DNA of 64,000 nt from AP-15 sp963832875 (lineage in GTDB: Bacteria > Pseudomonadota > Alphaproteobacteria > ATCC43930 > CGMCC-115725): contig CAWHWB010000002.1 in the NCBI GenBank assembly GCA_963832875.1, forward strand, positions 496,001-560,000, read 5' to 3'. Under the pieces are notes generated by a model, which was not told the origin of the DNA, ran no database searches, and worked only from the letters and a program-made list of their open reading frames with translations. The stretch's first letter is position 1; each line of letters begins with the position of its first letter. Of the stretch, positions 41,931 to 50,539 are shown piece by piece. The translations under genes were made by a program, and so were the position numbers.

Positions 41931-42305
41931 TGGCGCGCTCCTGCGCCCGCCTCAGCCGCCCTCGGCGAAGCCGGCGCGATCCGAGCCGCGGCGCCGGTAA
42001 TGGCGAGCAACCGCCGGGCTCGGCGACGCCGCATCCCGGCGCGCCGTGGCGCCGCGAAAATCTGCAAGAAAGCCCTCGTCAGCCATGACTTTATCTCCCG
42101 CGGACCGTCCCGTCCGTTATGGCAAACGCCGGGCCGAGGCGCACCTCTCGCCCGGCGATCACCCGAGCCTCGTTGCCCTGCCTTCGGATTTCTCCCTCCT
42201 AATGGTTGCGCAAGATAGGAAATTTTTTGTTTTGCGTGAAAAAATCCCTTGCTATTGGGATCACCTTTTGTTCTATTAACCAAACGACACTGATGGGAGA
42301 CTTCG
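41931..42305. other. Intergenic region between NDH-2 and the EF-hand gene
   Basis: 375 bases. Weak open frames exist but none is recognisable. The right 110 bases (42195-42300) are strongly AT-rich with A and T tracts, unlike the rest, and contain the promoter candidate at 42249-42277. The left part is GC-rich and may hold the NDH-2 promoter; none was recognised. Confidence 0.5.
42249..42277 (+). promoter_or_regulatory. Promoter candidate for the EF-hand protein gene
   Basis: TTGCTA (42249-42254), 17-base spacer, TCTATT (42272-42277) in an AT-rich island immediately upstream; the start codon is 29 bases further. A GGGAGA ribosome-binding site is present at about 42295. A- and T-tracts just upstream resemble an UP element. 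Inferred by eye. Confidence 0.4.
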
Positions 42306-42857
42306 ATGAGACAATGGACCCTCGCCGCCGCCGCTGCCGCCCTGCTGGCGGCCGCCCTGTGGCATCTGCCGGCAATCGCGCAACGCGCCGCGACACCGAT
42401 GGCCCCGGCACCGGCGGTCACCGCATCCGCGGCTCCGGTGGCCGCCGCTCAGACCGCCGCCACTTCTGCTGCGGCTCCAGCTGCCGCTACGGCAGCGCCC
42501 AAAGCGCCAGCCGTTGTTCGAGCTGCACCCGAATTGATCACCTTTGACGAGTATCGCGACTTCCGCATGCAATATATCGAGGAGCGCCGGACCGCGCTCG
42601 CTCGGGATTTGTCGGCCACGGACCTCTCCGCGGCGCAGAAGGCGAGCCTCGAACGTCGCAAAGCCTATTACGACCGGCAGGCGGCGATGTCGGCCGCGGA
42701 GCGCGACGGACTCTTCCGCGGCCGTTTCGACCAGATCGACACCGATCATGACGGCACGATCGACGGCGCCGAACGGGCGGCGTGGCGCGCGAGGCAGCGA
42801 GCACATTACCGCGAGCTGGCGGCCGAGCGCGCGCAGCCGTCGGCCGCTGAGCGCTAG
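42306..42857 (+). CDS. Secreted EF-hand domain protein, Ala-rich
   Basis: A 183-residue protein. Signal peptide (MRQWTLAAAAAALLAAALWH, cleavage near IA-Q), an Ala/Pro-rich spacer (residues about 30-75), a helical segment with FDEYRDFRMQYIEERR, and one canonical EF-hand loop DTDHDGTIDGAE (about residues 141-152) with all Ca2+ ligand positions. A weaker degenerate EF-hand-like half may lie at ITFDEYRDFRM. Similar secreted EF-hand proteins occur in many alphaproteobacteria; function unknown, probably Ca2+ binding. Confidence 0.8.
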   Translation: MRQWTLAAAAAALLAAALWHLPAIAQRAATPMAPAPAVTASAAPVAAAQTAATSAAAPAAATAAPKAPAVVRAAPELITFDEYRDFRMQYIEERRTALARDLSATDLSAAQKASLERRKAYYDRQAAMSAAERDGLFRGRFDQIDTDHDGTIDGAERAAWRARQRAHYRELAAERAQPSAAER

Positions 42858-42964
42858 CCGGGCCACCGCCCGGCCCGCCCGCCCGTGGCTCTGGCTGTCC
42901 CCGGCGCACGCGTGCTACGGTGCGCGCGGAACAAAACCGCTCGGTCCAACAACAGGAGAAAACC

Positions 42965-43282
42965 ATGGCGCAATCGCAACCGTCGCCGGCCCGCGACCAG
43001 GTCCGCCACGTTGTTCCGAAACTGATCGATCTCAGTGAAAAAGTCCTGTTCGGCGACGTCTGGGAGCGTCCGCAGTTGTCGAAGCGGGACCGCAGCCTGA
43101 TCACCTGCGCGACCCTGATCGCGCTCGGCCGCGAAAAGCAGCTGGTCGGCCATCTGCAGCGCGCGCTCGACAATGGCGTTACCCAGGAAGAGATCGGCGA
43201 AATTATCACCCATCTGGCGTTTTACGCCGGCTGGCCGGCGGCGATGACCGCCGCTTTGGTCGCCAAGGACGTGCTGAAATAG
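42965..43282 (+). CDS. Carboxymuconolactone decarboxylase family protein
   Basis: A 105-residue AhpD-like/CMD fold protein. The family motif is RPQLSKRDRSLITCATLIAL (residues about 35-54) and the C-terminal HLAFYAGWPAAMTAALVAKD. True CMD uses the catalytic residues around that Cys/His region, but small members of the group have diverse roles, and this one lacks other protocatechuate-pathway genes around it. ATG 42965 has AGGAGA upstream. The next gene, on the same strand, starts 35 bases on. Confidence 0.85.
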   Translation: MAQSQPSPARDQVRHVVPKLIDLSEKVLFGDVWERPQLSKRDRSLITCATLIALGREKQLVGHLQRALDNGVTQEEIGEIITHLAFYAGWPAAMTAALVAKDVLK

Positions 43283-43317
43283 CGGCAGACGGCGGAAAGA
43301 CAGCGCGGGAGGGCGAG

Positions 43318-44274
43318 ATGAAGATCGGGTTTATCGGCTTGGGCATGATGGGTTCGGGGATGGCCGCCAATTTGCAAAAAGCCGGGCACCAACTGGTCGT
43401 CCACGATTTGCGGCGCGCTGCGGCCGAGCCCGTTCTCGCTGCCGGTGCGGTCTGGGCCGAGACGCCGCGCGCCGTCGCTGAAGCCTCCGAGATCGTCTTC
43501 ACCTCGCTGCCCGGGCCGCCCGAGGTCGAAGCGGTGGCGCTCGGTGACAACGGCCTCCTCAGCGGGATGACCCGCGGCAAGGCCTATTTCGACCTGTCGA
43601 CCAACTCGCCCACGATGGTGCGCAAGATCAACGCCGCCTTTGCCGAGCGTGACGTGTACATGCTCGACTCGCCGGTCAGCGGCGGCCCGCGCGGGGCGCG
43701 CACCGGCAAGCTCGCGCTGTGGGTCGGCGGCGACGAGCAGATCTTCAACCGCCACAAGGCCGTGCTCGACTCGATGGGCGACAAGGCGCGCTATGTGGGT
43801 CCGATCGGCGCGGGCTCGGTCGCCAAGCTCGTCCACAATGGTGCCGGCTACTGCATTCAGACCGCCCTCGCCGAGATGTTCACGGTCGGGGTCAAAGCCG
43901 GGGTCGAGCCGCTCGCCTTATGGGAGGCAGTGCGCGACGGGGCCAGTGGCCGCAGGCGGACCTTCGACGGGCTGATCGACCAGTTTCTGCCGGGAAAATA
44001 CGAGCCCGCCGCCTTTGCCCTGCGTCTCGCGCACAAGGACATGTCGCTCGCCACCCAGCTCGGTCGCGACTTCAACGTGCCGATGCGGGTCGCCAATCTG
44101 GCGTTGGCCGAGCTCTCCGAGGCGATGAACCGCGGCTGGGGCCATCGCGACTCGCGCTCGCCGATGCTGCTGCAAGAGGAGCGCGCCGGGATCGAGATCC
44201 GGGTCGATGAGAAGCGTCTGAAGGAAGCGCTCGATCGCGACCCTCCCTCAAAGGACGATCCCAAACACGGCTGA
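43318..44274 (+). CDS. 3-hydroxyisobutyrate-dehydrogenase family NAD(P)-dependent oxidoreductase
   Basis: A 318-residue beta-hydroxyacid dehydrogenase. N-terminal Rossmann motif IGFIGLGMMGSGMAANLQKAGH, substrate-binding segment DSPVSGGPRGARTGKLALWV, and the catalytic Lys in GAGSVAKLVHNGAGYCIQTA. The C-terminal all-alpha domain carries LALAELSEAMNRGWGHRDSR. The family includes 3-hydroxyisobutyrate, tartronate-semialdehyde and 6-phosphogluconate dehydrogenases; the substrate is not fixed. Co-oriented with the CMD gene. Confidence 0.88.
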   Translation: MKIGFIGLGMMGSGMAANLQKAGHQLVVHDLRRAAAEPVLAAGAVWAETPRAVAEASEIVFTSLPGPPEVEAVALGDNGLLSGMTRGKAYFDLSTNSPTMVRKINAAFAERDVYMLDSPVSGGPRGARTGKLALWVGGDEQIFNRHKAVLDSMGDKARYVGPIGAGSVAKLVHNGAGYCIQTALAEMFTVGVKAGVEPLALWEAVRDGASGRRRTFDGLIDQFLPGKYEPAAFALRLAHKDMSLATQLGRDFNVPMRVANLALAELSEAMNRGWGHRDSRSPMLLQEERAGIEIRVDEKRLKEALDRDPPSKDDPKHG

Positions 44275-44329
44275 CCGCGGATCGTCGATCCCGGCGCGGC
44301 GCAGCGCATCAGGTCGCAAACCTGGCGGG

Positions 44330-45109
44330 TCAGCGGCCGGTAAAGTTGGGGGTGCGCTTTTCGCGGAAGGCGGCGACACCCTCGGCGTTGTCGGCGGTCA
44401 TGTGCAATTGGGGCTGCACCAGGCTCTCGATTTCGAGATATTCGTCGAGGCTGGGGCCGACCGCGACGTGGAACAGTTTTTTCGCCAGCCCCAGCGCAAA
44501 AGTAGGCGCCGCGGCGAGATCCGCCGCCAGTTCCTCGGTCTTGGCCATTAGCTGGTCGTCGTCGACAACGTGGTTGACGAGACCCAAGGCGAAGGCCTCC
44601 TCGGCCTCGACAAAGCGAGCCGAAAACACCAGTTCCTTAGCCTTGGCCATGCCGAGCCGCCGGGTCAAGAACCAGATGGCACCCCCGTCGGGAGCCAGAC
44701 CGATCCGCCGGAAAATCTGCGAGAACCGCGCGGTCCTTGACGCCACCACCAGATCGCAGGCGAGTGCTATGCTCCACCCGATGCCGACCGCCGGGCCGCG
44801 CACCGCGGCGATGACCGGCTTTTCGATCGCGTGCAGCGCGCGGATGAAGCTATGGCCGCCCTGCTGCAGCCGCTGGCGCCCGCCGCGCAGATCGTGCTGC
44901 TGCCCGGCCATCCGGTCGACGTCCGCGCCCGAACAGAACCCGCGCCCCGCGCCGCTGACCACCACCACCCGAACCGCGTCATCGTAGCGCAGCCGGGTAC
45001 AATACTCGCCCAAGCTCTCGCGCATTTCGAGGTCGAGCGCATTGAGTTTTTCCGGACGGTTCAACACGATCTTGGCGACCGCACCCTCTACCGTCAAATC
45101 CACCGGCAT
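44330..45109 (-). CDS. Enoyl-CoA hydratase/isomerase family protein
   Basis: A 259-residue crotonase-fold protein. Segments: VVSGAGRGFCSGADVDRMAG (CoA/oxyanion site 1), AVRGPAVGIGWSIALACDLV (oxyanion site 2), and FRRIGLAPDGGAIWFLTRRL, in which PDGG gives an Asp in place of the classical PGGG or PEG Glu region, resembling the PaaG/isomerase-like branch. Start ATG 45109 begins MPVDLTVEGAVAKIVLNRPE; in-frame upstream codons to 45238 do not look coding. Chain ends in REKRTPNFTGR, typical. Confidence 0.85.
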   Translation of the reverse strand: MPVDLTVEGAVAKIVLNRPEKLNALDLEMRESLGEYCTRLRYDDAVRVVVVSGAGRGFCSGADVDRMAGQQHDLRGGRQRLQQGGHSFIRALHAIEKPVIAAVRGPAVGIGWSIALACDLVVASRTARFSQIFRRIGLAPDGGAIWFLTRRLGMAKAKELVFSARFVEAEEAFALGLVNHVVDDDQLMAKTEELAADLAAAPTFALGLAKKLFHVAVGPSLDEYLEIESLVQPQLHMTADNAEGVAAFREKRTPNFTGR

Positions 45110-45188
45110 TTCATGCACCCCCGACCAGATCGCGCGGATTTTATCGTTTGCCCGTCCGCTCAAACCCTGGAGAACGCCGCCTCCGCGC

Positions 45189-45446
45189 TCATTTCTTCTC
45201 GCCGACGATTTCCGCCGGCTCTTTGGCCGCCCGCGCACGCCGCGCGCGCGGCTTCACCGCGGCGGTTCGAGTCGCCTTCACCCGCGCCAGCCGGCGCGCG
45301 CCCAATTCGGCCTCGACCGCCGGAAGCAACACCGTCGCCTCGGATCGCTGGCTCGGCGTCCCGCTGTGCTGCAGGCGCTTGGCGTTGGTCCGAAGATTGG
45401 CGAGCGCGTCATCCGACATCTCCGGCAGCTTGGTAATCATATCCAT
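45189..45446 (-). CDS. Small conserved basic protein, unknown function
   Basis: An 85-residue protein beginning MDMITKLPEMSDDALANLRT, a helix-rich N-terminus, followed by a strongly basic C-terminal tail (KATRTAAVKPRARRARAAKE). The ATG at 45446 has CAGGAAAG upstream on the coding strand; a longer open frame to 45635 is not supported. Similar small proteins are found in alphaproteobacteria, without known function. The Arg/Lys/Ala tail could bind nucleic acid. Confidence 0.6.
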   Translation of the reverse strand: MDMITKLPEMSDDALANLRTNAKRLQHSGTPSQRSEATVLLPAVEAELGARRLARVKATRTAAVKPRARRARAAKEPAEIVGEKK

Positions 45447-45660
45447 GATGGCTTTCCTGAGCTCCCGGATGGCTTTAGCATCCGGACCGGGCGCCCGCGA
45501 CAAGACCACGCCCGTTACGCCAGGCGAAGGGCGAATTTCGCCTCGAAAAGGCCGAATCCCGTGCTGATCCGAGCGGATCGCAGCACCCATCGGCATCGAC
45601 CCCAGGATATTAACACCAATATAGTGACTGCGCACCGGATCGACCAGGAGGGAGCAGCCG

Positions 45661-46137
45661 ATGACCGCAACCAGTCAGACCGAGAACCGCCGATCCGACG
45701 GTGGCAAACCCCGCCTCGTCGGGATTAACCATATTGCCCTCGAAGTCGCCGATATCGAACAGGCCCTCTCCTTTTACGGCCGGATCTTTGAATTCACCTT
45801 GCGCGCCAAACGACCCGGCAATGCCTTCATCGAGCTCGGCGATCAGTTCATCAACCTGATCCAAAGCGGCGATGAGCACCACGACCGGCGCCGTCATTTC
45901 GGCCTCGTCGTCGACGACCGTTCCGAGGTGCGCGCCTTGGTCGAGGAAGCCGGCGGCGAATTGCTGCCGGGACCGTTTCTCGATTTTCTCGATCCCTGGG
46001 GCAACCGGTTCGAAATTGTCGAATACGCCGATATTCAGTTCACCAAGGCGACCCATGTGATGCGCGCGATGGGTCTCGACCCGAGCAAGACCGAGAAGGC
46101 GCAGCGCGAGCTCGCCGACAAGGGTATGGCCCCTTAG
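45661..46137 (+). CDS. VOC (glyoxalase/bleomycin-resistance) superfamily protein
   Basis: A 158-residue vicinal-oxygen-chelate protein. The paired beta-alpha-beta3 modules are visible: GINHIALEVADIEQALSFYG (His metal ligand) and RRHFGLVVDDRSEVRALVEE followed by DPWGNRFEIVEYADIQFTKA (Glu metal ligand). The family covers glyoxalase I, dioxygenases and resistance proteins; substrate unknown. ATG 45661 has GGAGGGAGC upstream. Confidence 0.85.
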   Translation: MTATSQTENRRSDGGKPRLVGINHIALEVADIEQALSFYGRIFEFTLRAKRPGNAFIELGDQFINLIQSGDEHHDRRRHFGLVVDDRSEVRALVEEAGGELLPGPFLDFLDPWGNRFEIVEYADIQFTKATHVMRAMGLDPSKTEKAQRELADKGMAP

Positions 46138-46218
46138 GGGGTATGAGGTCTTAGCCGGGGGCAGGCGCCTTCGCGGGGCGTACCTCCTCACCCGGCCGAC
46201 AGAGCGTCGCGAGGGACC

Positions 46219-46746
46219 ATGAACATCGCCAAGATCTCGGTCGGCCGTGCGCCGCCCTATGACGTCAACGTGATCGTCGAGATCCCGCAGGGCGGCGAAC
46301 CGGTCAAATACGAGCTCGACAAGGAATCGGGCGCGCTGGTAGTCGATCGCTTCCTGCACACCGCGATGTTCTATCCCGGCAATTACGGCTTTGTGCCGCA
46401 TACCCTGGCGCGCGACGGCGACCCGATCGACGCGCTGATCGTTGGGCCGGTGGCGGTGGTGCCGGGGGCGGTAGTGCGCTGCCGGCCGGTCGGCGCGCTG
46501 TTGATGGCCGATGAGCACGGGCCCGACGAGAAGCTCATCGCGGTGCCGGTCGACGCGCTGCATCCGTTTTACCGCGGGGTACGCTCGTACCGGGACCTGC
46601 CGCCGAACCTATGCGGTCAGATCGCGCATTTCTTCCGCCACTATAAGGATCTCGAACCCGGCAAATGGGTCGATATCGAGCGCTGGGCCGATGTCGAAGA
46701 GGCGGCCTCGCTGATCGAGGAGGCCATCGCCCGCGCCCGCAGCTGA
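46219..46746 (+). CDS. ppa: Inorganic pyrophosphatase (family I)
   Basis: A 175-residue soluble Mg2+-dependent PPase, standard length. The family I active site is intact: VIVEIPQGGEPVKYELDKES, FYPGNYGFVPHTLARDGDPI followed by DALIVG (Asp residues for metal binding), KLIAVPVDA, and the C-terminal IAHFFRHYKDLEPGKWV. It hydrolyses pyrophosphate to drive biosynthesis. The ATG is at 46219. Convergent with the XDH-type gene, whose stop lies 46 bases on. Confidence 0.95.
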   Translation: MNIAKISVGRAPPYDVNVIVEIPQGGEPVKYELDKESGALVVDRFLHTAMFYPGNYGFVPHTLARDGDPIDALIVGPVAVVPGAVVRCRPVGALLMADEHGPDEKLIAVPVDALHPFYRGVRSYRDLPPNLCGQIAHFFRHYKDLEPGKWVDIERWADVEEAASLIEEAIARARS

Positions 46747-46792
46747 CGACCGCCGCGCCGACGATTGGGCCACCCAGCCGGCCCGGAGCCGT

Positions 46793-49165
46793 TCAGGACG
46801 TGCCTGCGGCGTCGGCGCGCGCCTTCCGAATCGCCCGCCAGACGCGCTCGGGGGTTGCTGGCATTTCGATGTGGCGCACCCCCAATTCGGCGAGCGCGTC
46901 GACGATCGCATTGATCACCGCCGCCAGCGCCGGGGTGGTCCCGCCCTCGCCGCCGGATCGTACGCCGAGCCGGTTAGTCGGCGCCGGCACTTCGCTGAGC
47001 GCCGTCCTCAGCAGCGGAAAGGTGTCGGCGCGCGGCATCGCATAATCCATGAAGCTCGCCGCCAGCAATTGCCCGCTCTCGGGGTCGTAATGGCTCTCCT
47101 CGAGCAACGCCTGGCCGACGCCTTGGGCGATGCCGCCATGCGTCTGGCCGTGCAGGATCAGCGGGTTGACCGCCCGGCCGACATCGTCGACCGCGACGTA
47201 GCCGACCAACTCGACCGCTCCGGTGTCGGCATCGACCTCGACCTCGCAAACCTGCGTGCCGTAAGGGAAGCTGGCGACTGGGAGCGTCCGGTCGCAGATC
47301 CCGGCGAGCAGCCCTTGCAGCTCGGGCGGCAGGTCGGCGCGGGCGACCGCGGCGGCGGCCACTTCGAAGATGCCGATCTCGCGATCGGTGCCGGCGACCC
47401 GGTAACGGCCATGAGCGAACTCGATGTCGACCTCGCCGGTTTCGAGGAGGAAGCTCGCGATCTTGCGGCCCTTCGCGATGATGTCGTCGGTCGCCTGGCC
47501 GACGATCGTCGCGGCGAGCTTCATCGAGCGCCCGGAGTGCGAGCCGCCGCCGGCCTCGACCCGCGCGGTGTCGTGCGCCACATAGTCGATGCTGTCGAAC
47601 GGCACGCCGAGCCATTCCGTGACGAGCTGGGCGAAGCTCGTCTCATGGCCTTGTCCGGATGACATCGTTCCCATCACCAGCTCGACCCGGCCTTCGGGTA
47701 GCACGGTGATCTCGGTGCGTTCGCGCGGCGCACCCGAGGTGATCTCGACATAATTGCCGATGCCGATGCCGCGCCGCCTGCCGCGCCGCTCGGCCGCCGC
47801 GCGCCGCGCCGGAAAGCCGGCCCAATCGGCGAGCGCCAGCGCCGTTTCCATCGCCTCCCGGTATCGGCCGTTGTCATAAGTAACCCCGAGCGGGTTGGCG
47901 TAGGGCTGCGCCTCGGGCGGGATCATGTTCTGCCGGCGCAGCGCCGCCGGGTCTACCCCGAGCTTATCGGCGGCCAGATCGACCAGCCGCTCGACCGCAA
48001 AGATCGCCTCGGGCCGGCCGGCGCTGCGGTAGGGCGTCGTCGAGACGGTATTGGTGACCGCACCTCGCCCGCGGAAATGGCCAAAGGGGATGCGATAGAC
48101 GCTCGACATCAGCCCGAGGCCTTTTTGCAAGGGCCCGAAGGCGACGGCATGGGCGCCGAGATTGCTCAGATTGGCGCCGCGAACGGCGAGAAAATCGCCG
48201 CGCCCGTCGAGCGCCAGCTCGGCTTCGACCGTGAGGTCACGGCCCTGCCAGTCGCTGAGAAAGGATTCGCTCCGCTCGCAGGTCCATTTGACCGGCCGAC
48301 CGACCCGGCGCGCCGCCCAGGCGAGCAGCGCATATTCGGGATAGAAGAGGTTGCGGGTGCCGAAATTACCGCCCATGTCGCCGCACAGAACCCGCACCCG
48401 CTCGGCCGGCACGCCGAGCACCTGCGCCAAGTCGAGCCTGACCTTGGCGACGCCCCGGCCGCTGCCGGTGTGAAGCGTGTATCGACCGCTCGCGGGATCG
48501 TATTCGGCGACGTTGGTGCGCGGCTCCATCGGCGCGCCGGTGACCCGCTGCGCGCGGGTTTCGAGCCGCACGACTTGCGCGGCGCGGGAAAAGGCGGCGG
48601 CGGTGGCGGCCTCGTCGCCGACCTCGACGTCGATGCAGAGATTGCCTGGCGCCATCTCCCACAAAGCGGGAGCGCCGGGCTTCAGCGCGTCAGCGGCGAC
48701 GACCACCGCGGGCAGCGGCTCATAGTCGATGTCGAGCAGCTCCGCGGCGTCCTTGGCCTGGGCCACGGTCTCGGCGACGATGATCGCGACCGGCTCGCCG
48801 ACAAACCGGGTTGTTTCCGCCGGCAACGGAAAATGAACCGTCGCGATCGGCTCCGGCCCCAGCACTCGAGCCTGCACGTCGGGCGGCGCGCTGAGCCCGG
48901 GATTATGCGGGATCGGCCCTAACCCGTCGCCGAAATAGTCGGCGGCGGTCAGCACCGCGAGAACGCCCGGTGCCGAGAGCGCTGCCGCCTTCTTTACCAA
49001 GACAATCCGCGCATGCGCATGGGGCGAGCGCAGCATCACCGCATGGGTCAGTCCCGGCGGCGCGATATCGTCGCAAAAACAGCCTCTGCCGGTCAGCAGG
49101 CGAAAATCCTCCTTGCGCCGCACCGGCTGACCAATCCCGTTGACGATGGTGTTCGATGCGCTCAT
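46793..49165 (-). CDS. Xanthine dehydrogenase family molybdopterin-binding large subunit (second copy)
   Basis: A 790-residue catalytic subunit of the same superfamily as the gene at 2664, but clearly divergent. N-terminal hammerhead GQPVRRKEDFRLLTGRGCFC, cofactor segment LCGDMGGNFGTRNLFYPEYA (GGNFGTRN replaces GGGFGGK), active-site loop PYRSAGRPEAIFAVER (Ser in place of Gly in the RGAGR motif) and the catalytic Glu in GVRSGGEGGTTPALAA. Partner Fe-S and FAD subunits are absent here as well. ATG 49165 begins MSASNTIVNGIGQPVRRKED; the open frame to 49330 is not supported. It diverges from a CoA-transferase, separated by 167 bases. Confidence 0.88.
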   Translation of the reverse strand: MSASNTIVNGIGQPVRRKEDFRLLTGRGCFCDDIAPPGLTHAVMLRSPHAHARIVLVKKAAALSAPGVLAVLTAADYFGDGLGPIPHNPGLSAPPDVQARVLGPEPIATVHFPLPAETTRFVGEPVAIIVAETVAQAKDAAELLDIDYEPLPAVVVAADALKPGAPALWEMAPGNLCIDVEVGDEAATAAAFSRAAQVVRLETRAQRVTGAPMEPRTNVAEYDPASGRYTLHTGSGRGVAKVRLDLAQVLGVPAERVRVLCGDMGGNFGTRNLFYPEYALLAWAARRVGRPVKWTCERSESFLSDWQGRDLTVEAELALDGRGDFLAVRGANLSNLGAHAVAFGPLQKGLGLMSSVYRIPFGHFRGRGAVTNTVSTTPYRSAGRPEAIFAVERLVDLAADKLGVDPAALRRQNMIPPEAQPYANPLGVTYDNGRYREAMETALALADWAGFPARRAAAERRGRRRGIGIGNYVEITSGAPRERTEITVLPEGRVELVMGTMSSGQGHETSFAQLVTEWLGVPFDSIDYVAHDTARVEAGGGSHSGRSMKLAATIVGQATDDIIAKGRKIASFLLETGEVDIEFAHGRYRVAGTDREIGIFEVAAAAVARADLPPELQGLLAGICDRTLPVASFPYGTQVCEVEVDADTGAVELVGYVAVDDVGRAVNPLILHGQTHGGIAQGVGQALLEESHYDPESGQLLAASFMDYAMPRADTFPLLRTALSEVPAPTNRLGVRSGGEGGTTPALAAVINAIVDALAELGVRHIEMPATPERVWRAIRKARADAAGTS

Positions 49166-49332
49166 TCGCTTGCTCCTTCGCCGCATGCGAGGGTCTGCCA
49201 ATCGGCTGCACCTATACCGCGGATGCGTTGCTGACGCCCGCCTTCGCCGCGTGCGGTCCGACGCATCAGGTTGCGAGCGCGCGCCAGGGTGCGCTATTGA
49301 CCCCTGGCCTCGTCGCGAAAGGATCATCACGC

Positions 49333-50484
49333 ATGGCGCAGCAGGGCCCGCTCTCCGGCATCACCATCGTCGACCTGTCCCGCATCCTGGCAGGCCCCTA
49401 TTGCACCCTGCTGATGGCCGAATTGGGGGCGCGGGTGATCAAGGTCGAGCCGCCGCTTCAGGGCGACGACGCGCGGCATTACGGGCCGTTCAAAAACGGC
49501 AAATCGGCCTATTTCGCGTCGGTCAACCGCGGCAAGGAATCGATCTCGCTCGACCTCAAATCGGCGGAGGGGCGCGACATCTTCGAGCATCTGTTGGACA
49601 AGGCCGACGCCTTGGTCGAGAACTTTCGTCCGGGCACGATGGAAAAGCTCGGCTACGGCTGGGGCACGTTGCACCCGCGCTATCCGCGCCTCGTTTATGC
49701 CGCCGCCTCAGGCTTCGGCCACAGCGGCCCCTACTCGCACTATCCGGCCTACGACATGGTGGTTCAGGGGTTGGGCGGGGTGATGAGCATCACCGGGCAT
49801 CCGGGCATGCCGTTGACCCGCGTCGGCACCTCGATCGGCGATCTGGGCGGCGGCCTCTTCACCGCAATCGCGCTCAACGCGGCGCTATTGCATCGCGAGC
49901 GCACCGGCGAGGCGCAGAAGGTCGATGTCTCGCTGTTCGACTGCCAGCTTGCGCTCCTTGAAAACGCGATCATGCGCTACACCTCGACCGGCGAGATCCC
50001 CGGGCCGATGGGCGCGCGCCACCCTTCGATCACCCCGTTCGAGGCTTTCGCCACCGCCGACGGCAACATCATCATCGCCGCCGGCAATGACGGACTGTTC
50101 GTCAAGCTCGCCCATGCGCTCGAGCGCACCGATCTCGCGGACAACCCGCTGTTCAAAACGAACGCATTGCGCAACCAGCATCAGGAGGCGCTGAAAGCCG
50201 AGGTCGAGGGCGTGCTGCGCGGGAACGGCACCGAGCATTGGATCGCGGTGCTCGAAGCGGCCGGCGTGCCGTGCGGACCGGTCAACAACATCGCTCAGGC
50301 CTTGGCCCACCCGCAGACGGCGGCGCGCAACATGTTGGTCGCGGTCGACGACCCGACGATCGGCCCATTGCAGCTCGCCGGCAACCCGATGAAATTGTCG
50401 GCCTTTGCCGACCCGCCGACCCGCGCGCCCGCCCCCGATCTCGACGCCGACCGCGACCGGATCCTACGCGAATTGGGTCTTTGA
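49333..50484 (+). CDS. CaiB/BaiF family CoA-transferase
   Basis: A 383-residue class III CoA-transferase. N-terminal signature PLSGITIVDLSRILAGPYCT and LLMAELGARVIKVEPP, the segment KESISLDLKSAEGRDIFEHL, and the active-site Asp in RVGTSIGDLGGGLFTAIALN. The C-terminal NPMKLSAFADPPTRAPA motif is also typical. It moves CoA between organic acids, reaction unknown. Start ATG 49333; the open frame to 49156 is longer but the family starts here. Divergent from the orphan molybdopterin gene; a shared pathway is possible. Confidence 0.92.
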   Translation: MAQQGPLSGITIVDLSRILAGPYCTLLMAELGARVIKVEPPLQGDDARHYGPFKNGKSAYFASVNRGKESISLDLKSAEGRDIFEHLLDKADALVENFRPGTMEKLGYGWGTLHPRYPRLVYAAASGFGHSGPYSHYPAYDMVVQGLGGVMSITGHPGMPLTRVGTSIGDLGGGLFTAIALNAALLHRERTGEAQKVDVSLFDCQLALLENAIMRYTSTGEIPGPMGARHPSITPFEAFATADGNIIIAAGNDGLFVKLAHALERTDLADNPLFKTNALRNQHQEALKAEVEGVLRGNGTEHWIAVLEAAGVPCGPVNNIAQALAHPQTAARNMLVAVDDPTIGPLQLAGNPMKLSAFADPPTRAPAPDLDADRDRILRELGL

Positions 50485-50539
50485 TGCACCCTCCTCCCCA
50501 TCCTCTCCTCCGTGAGTGCGGAAGGACCAGAGTGGGGGA

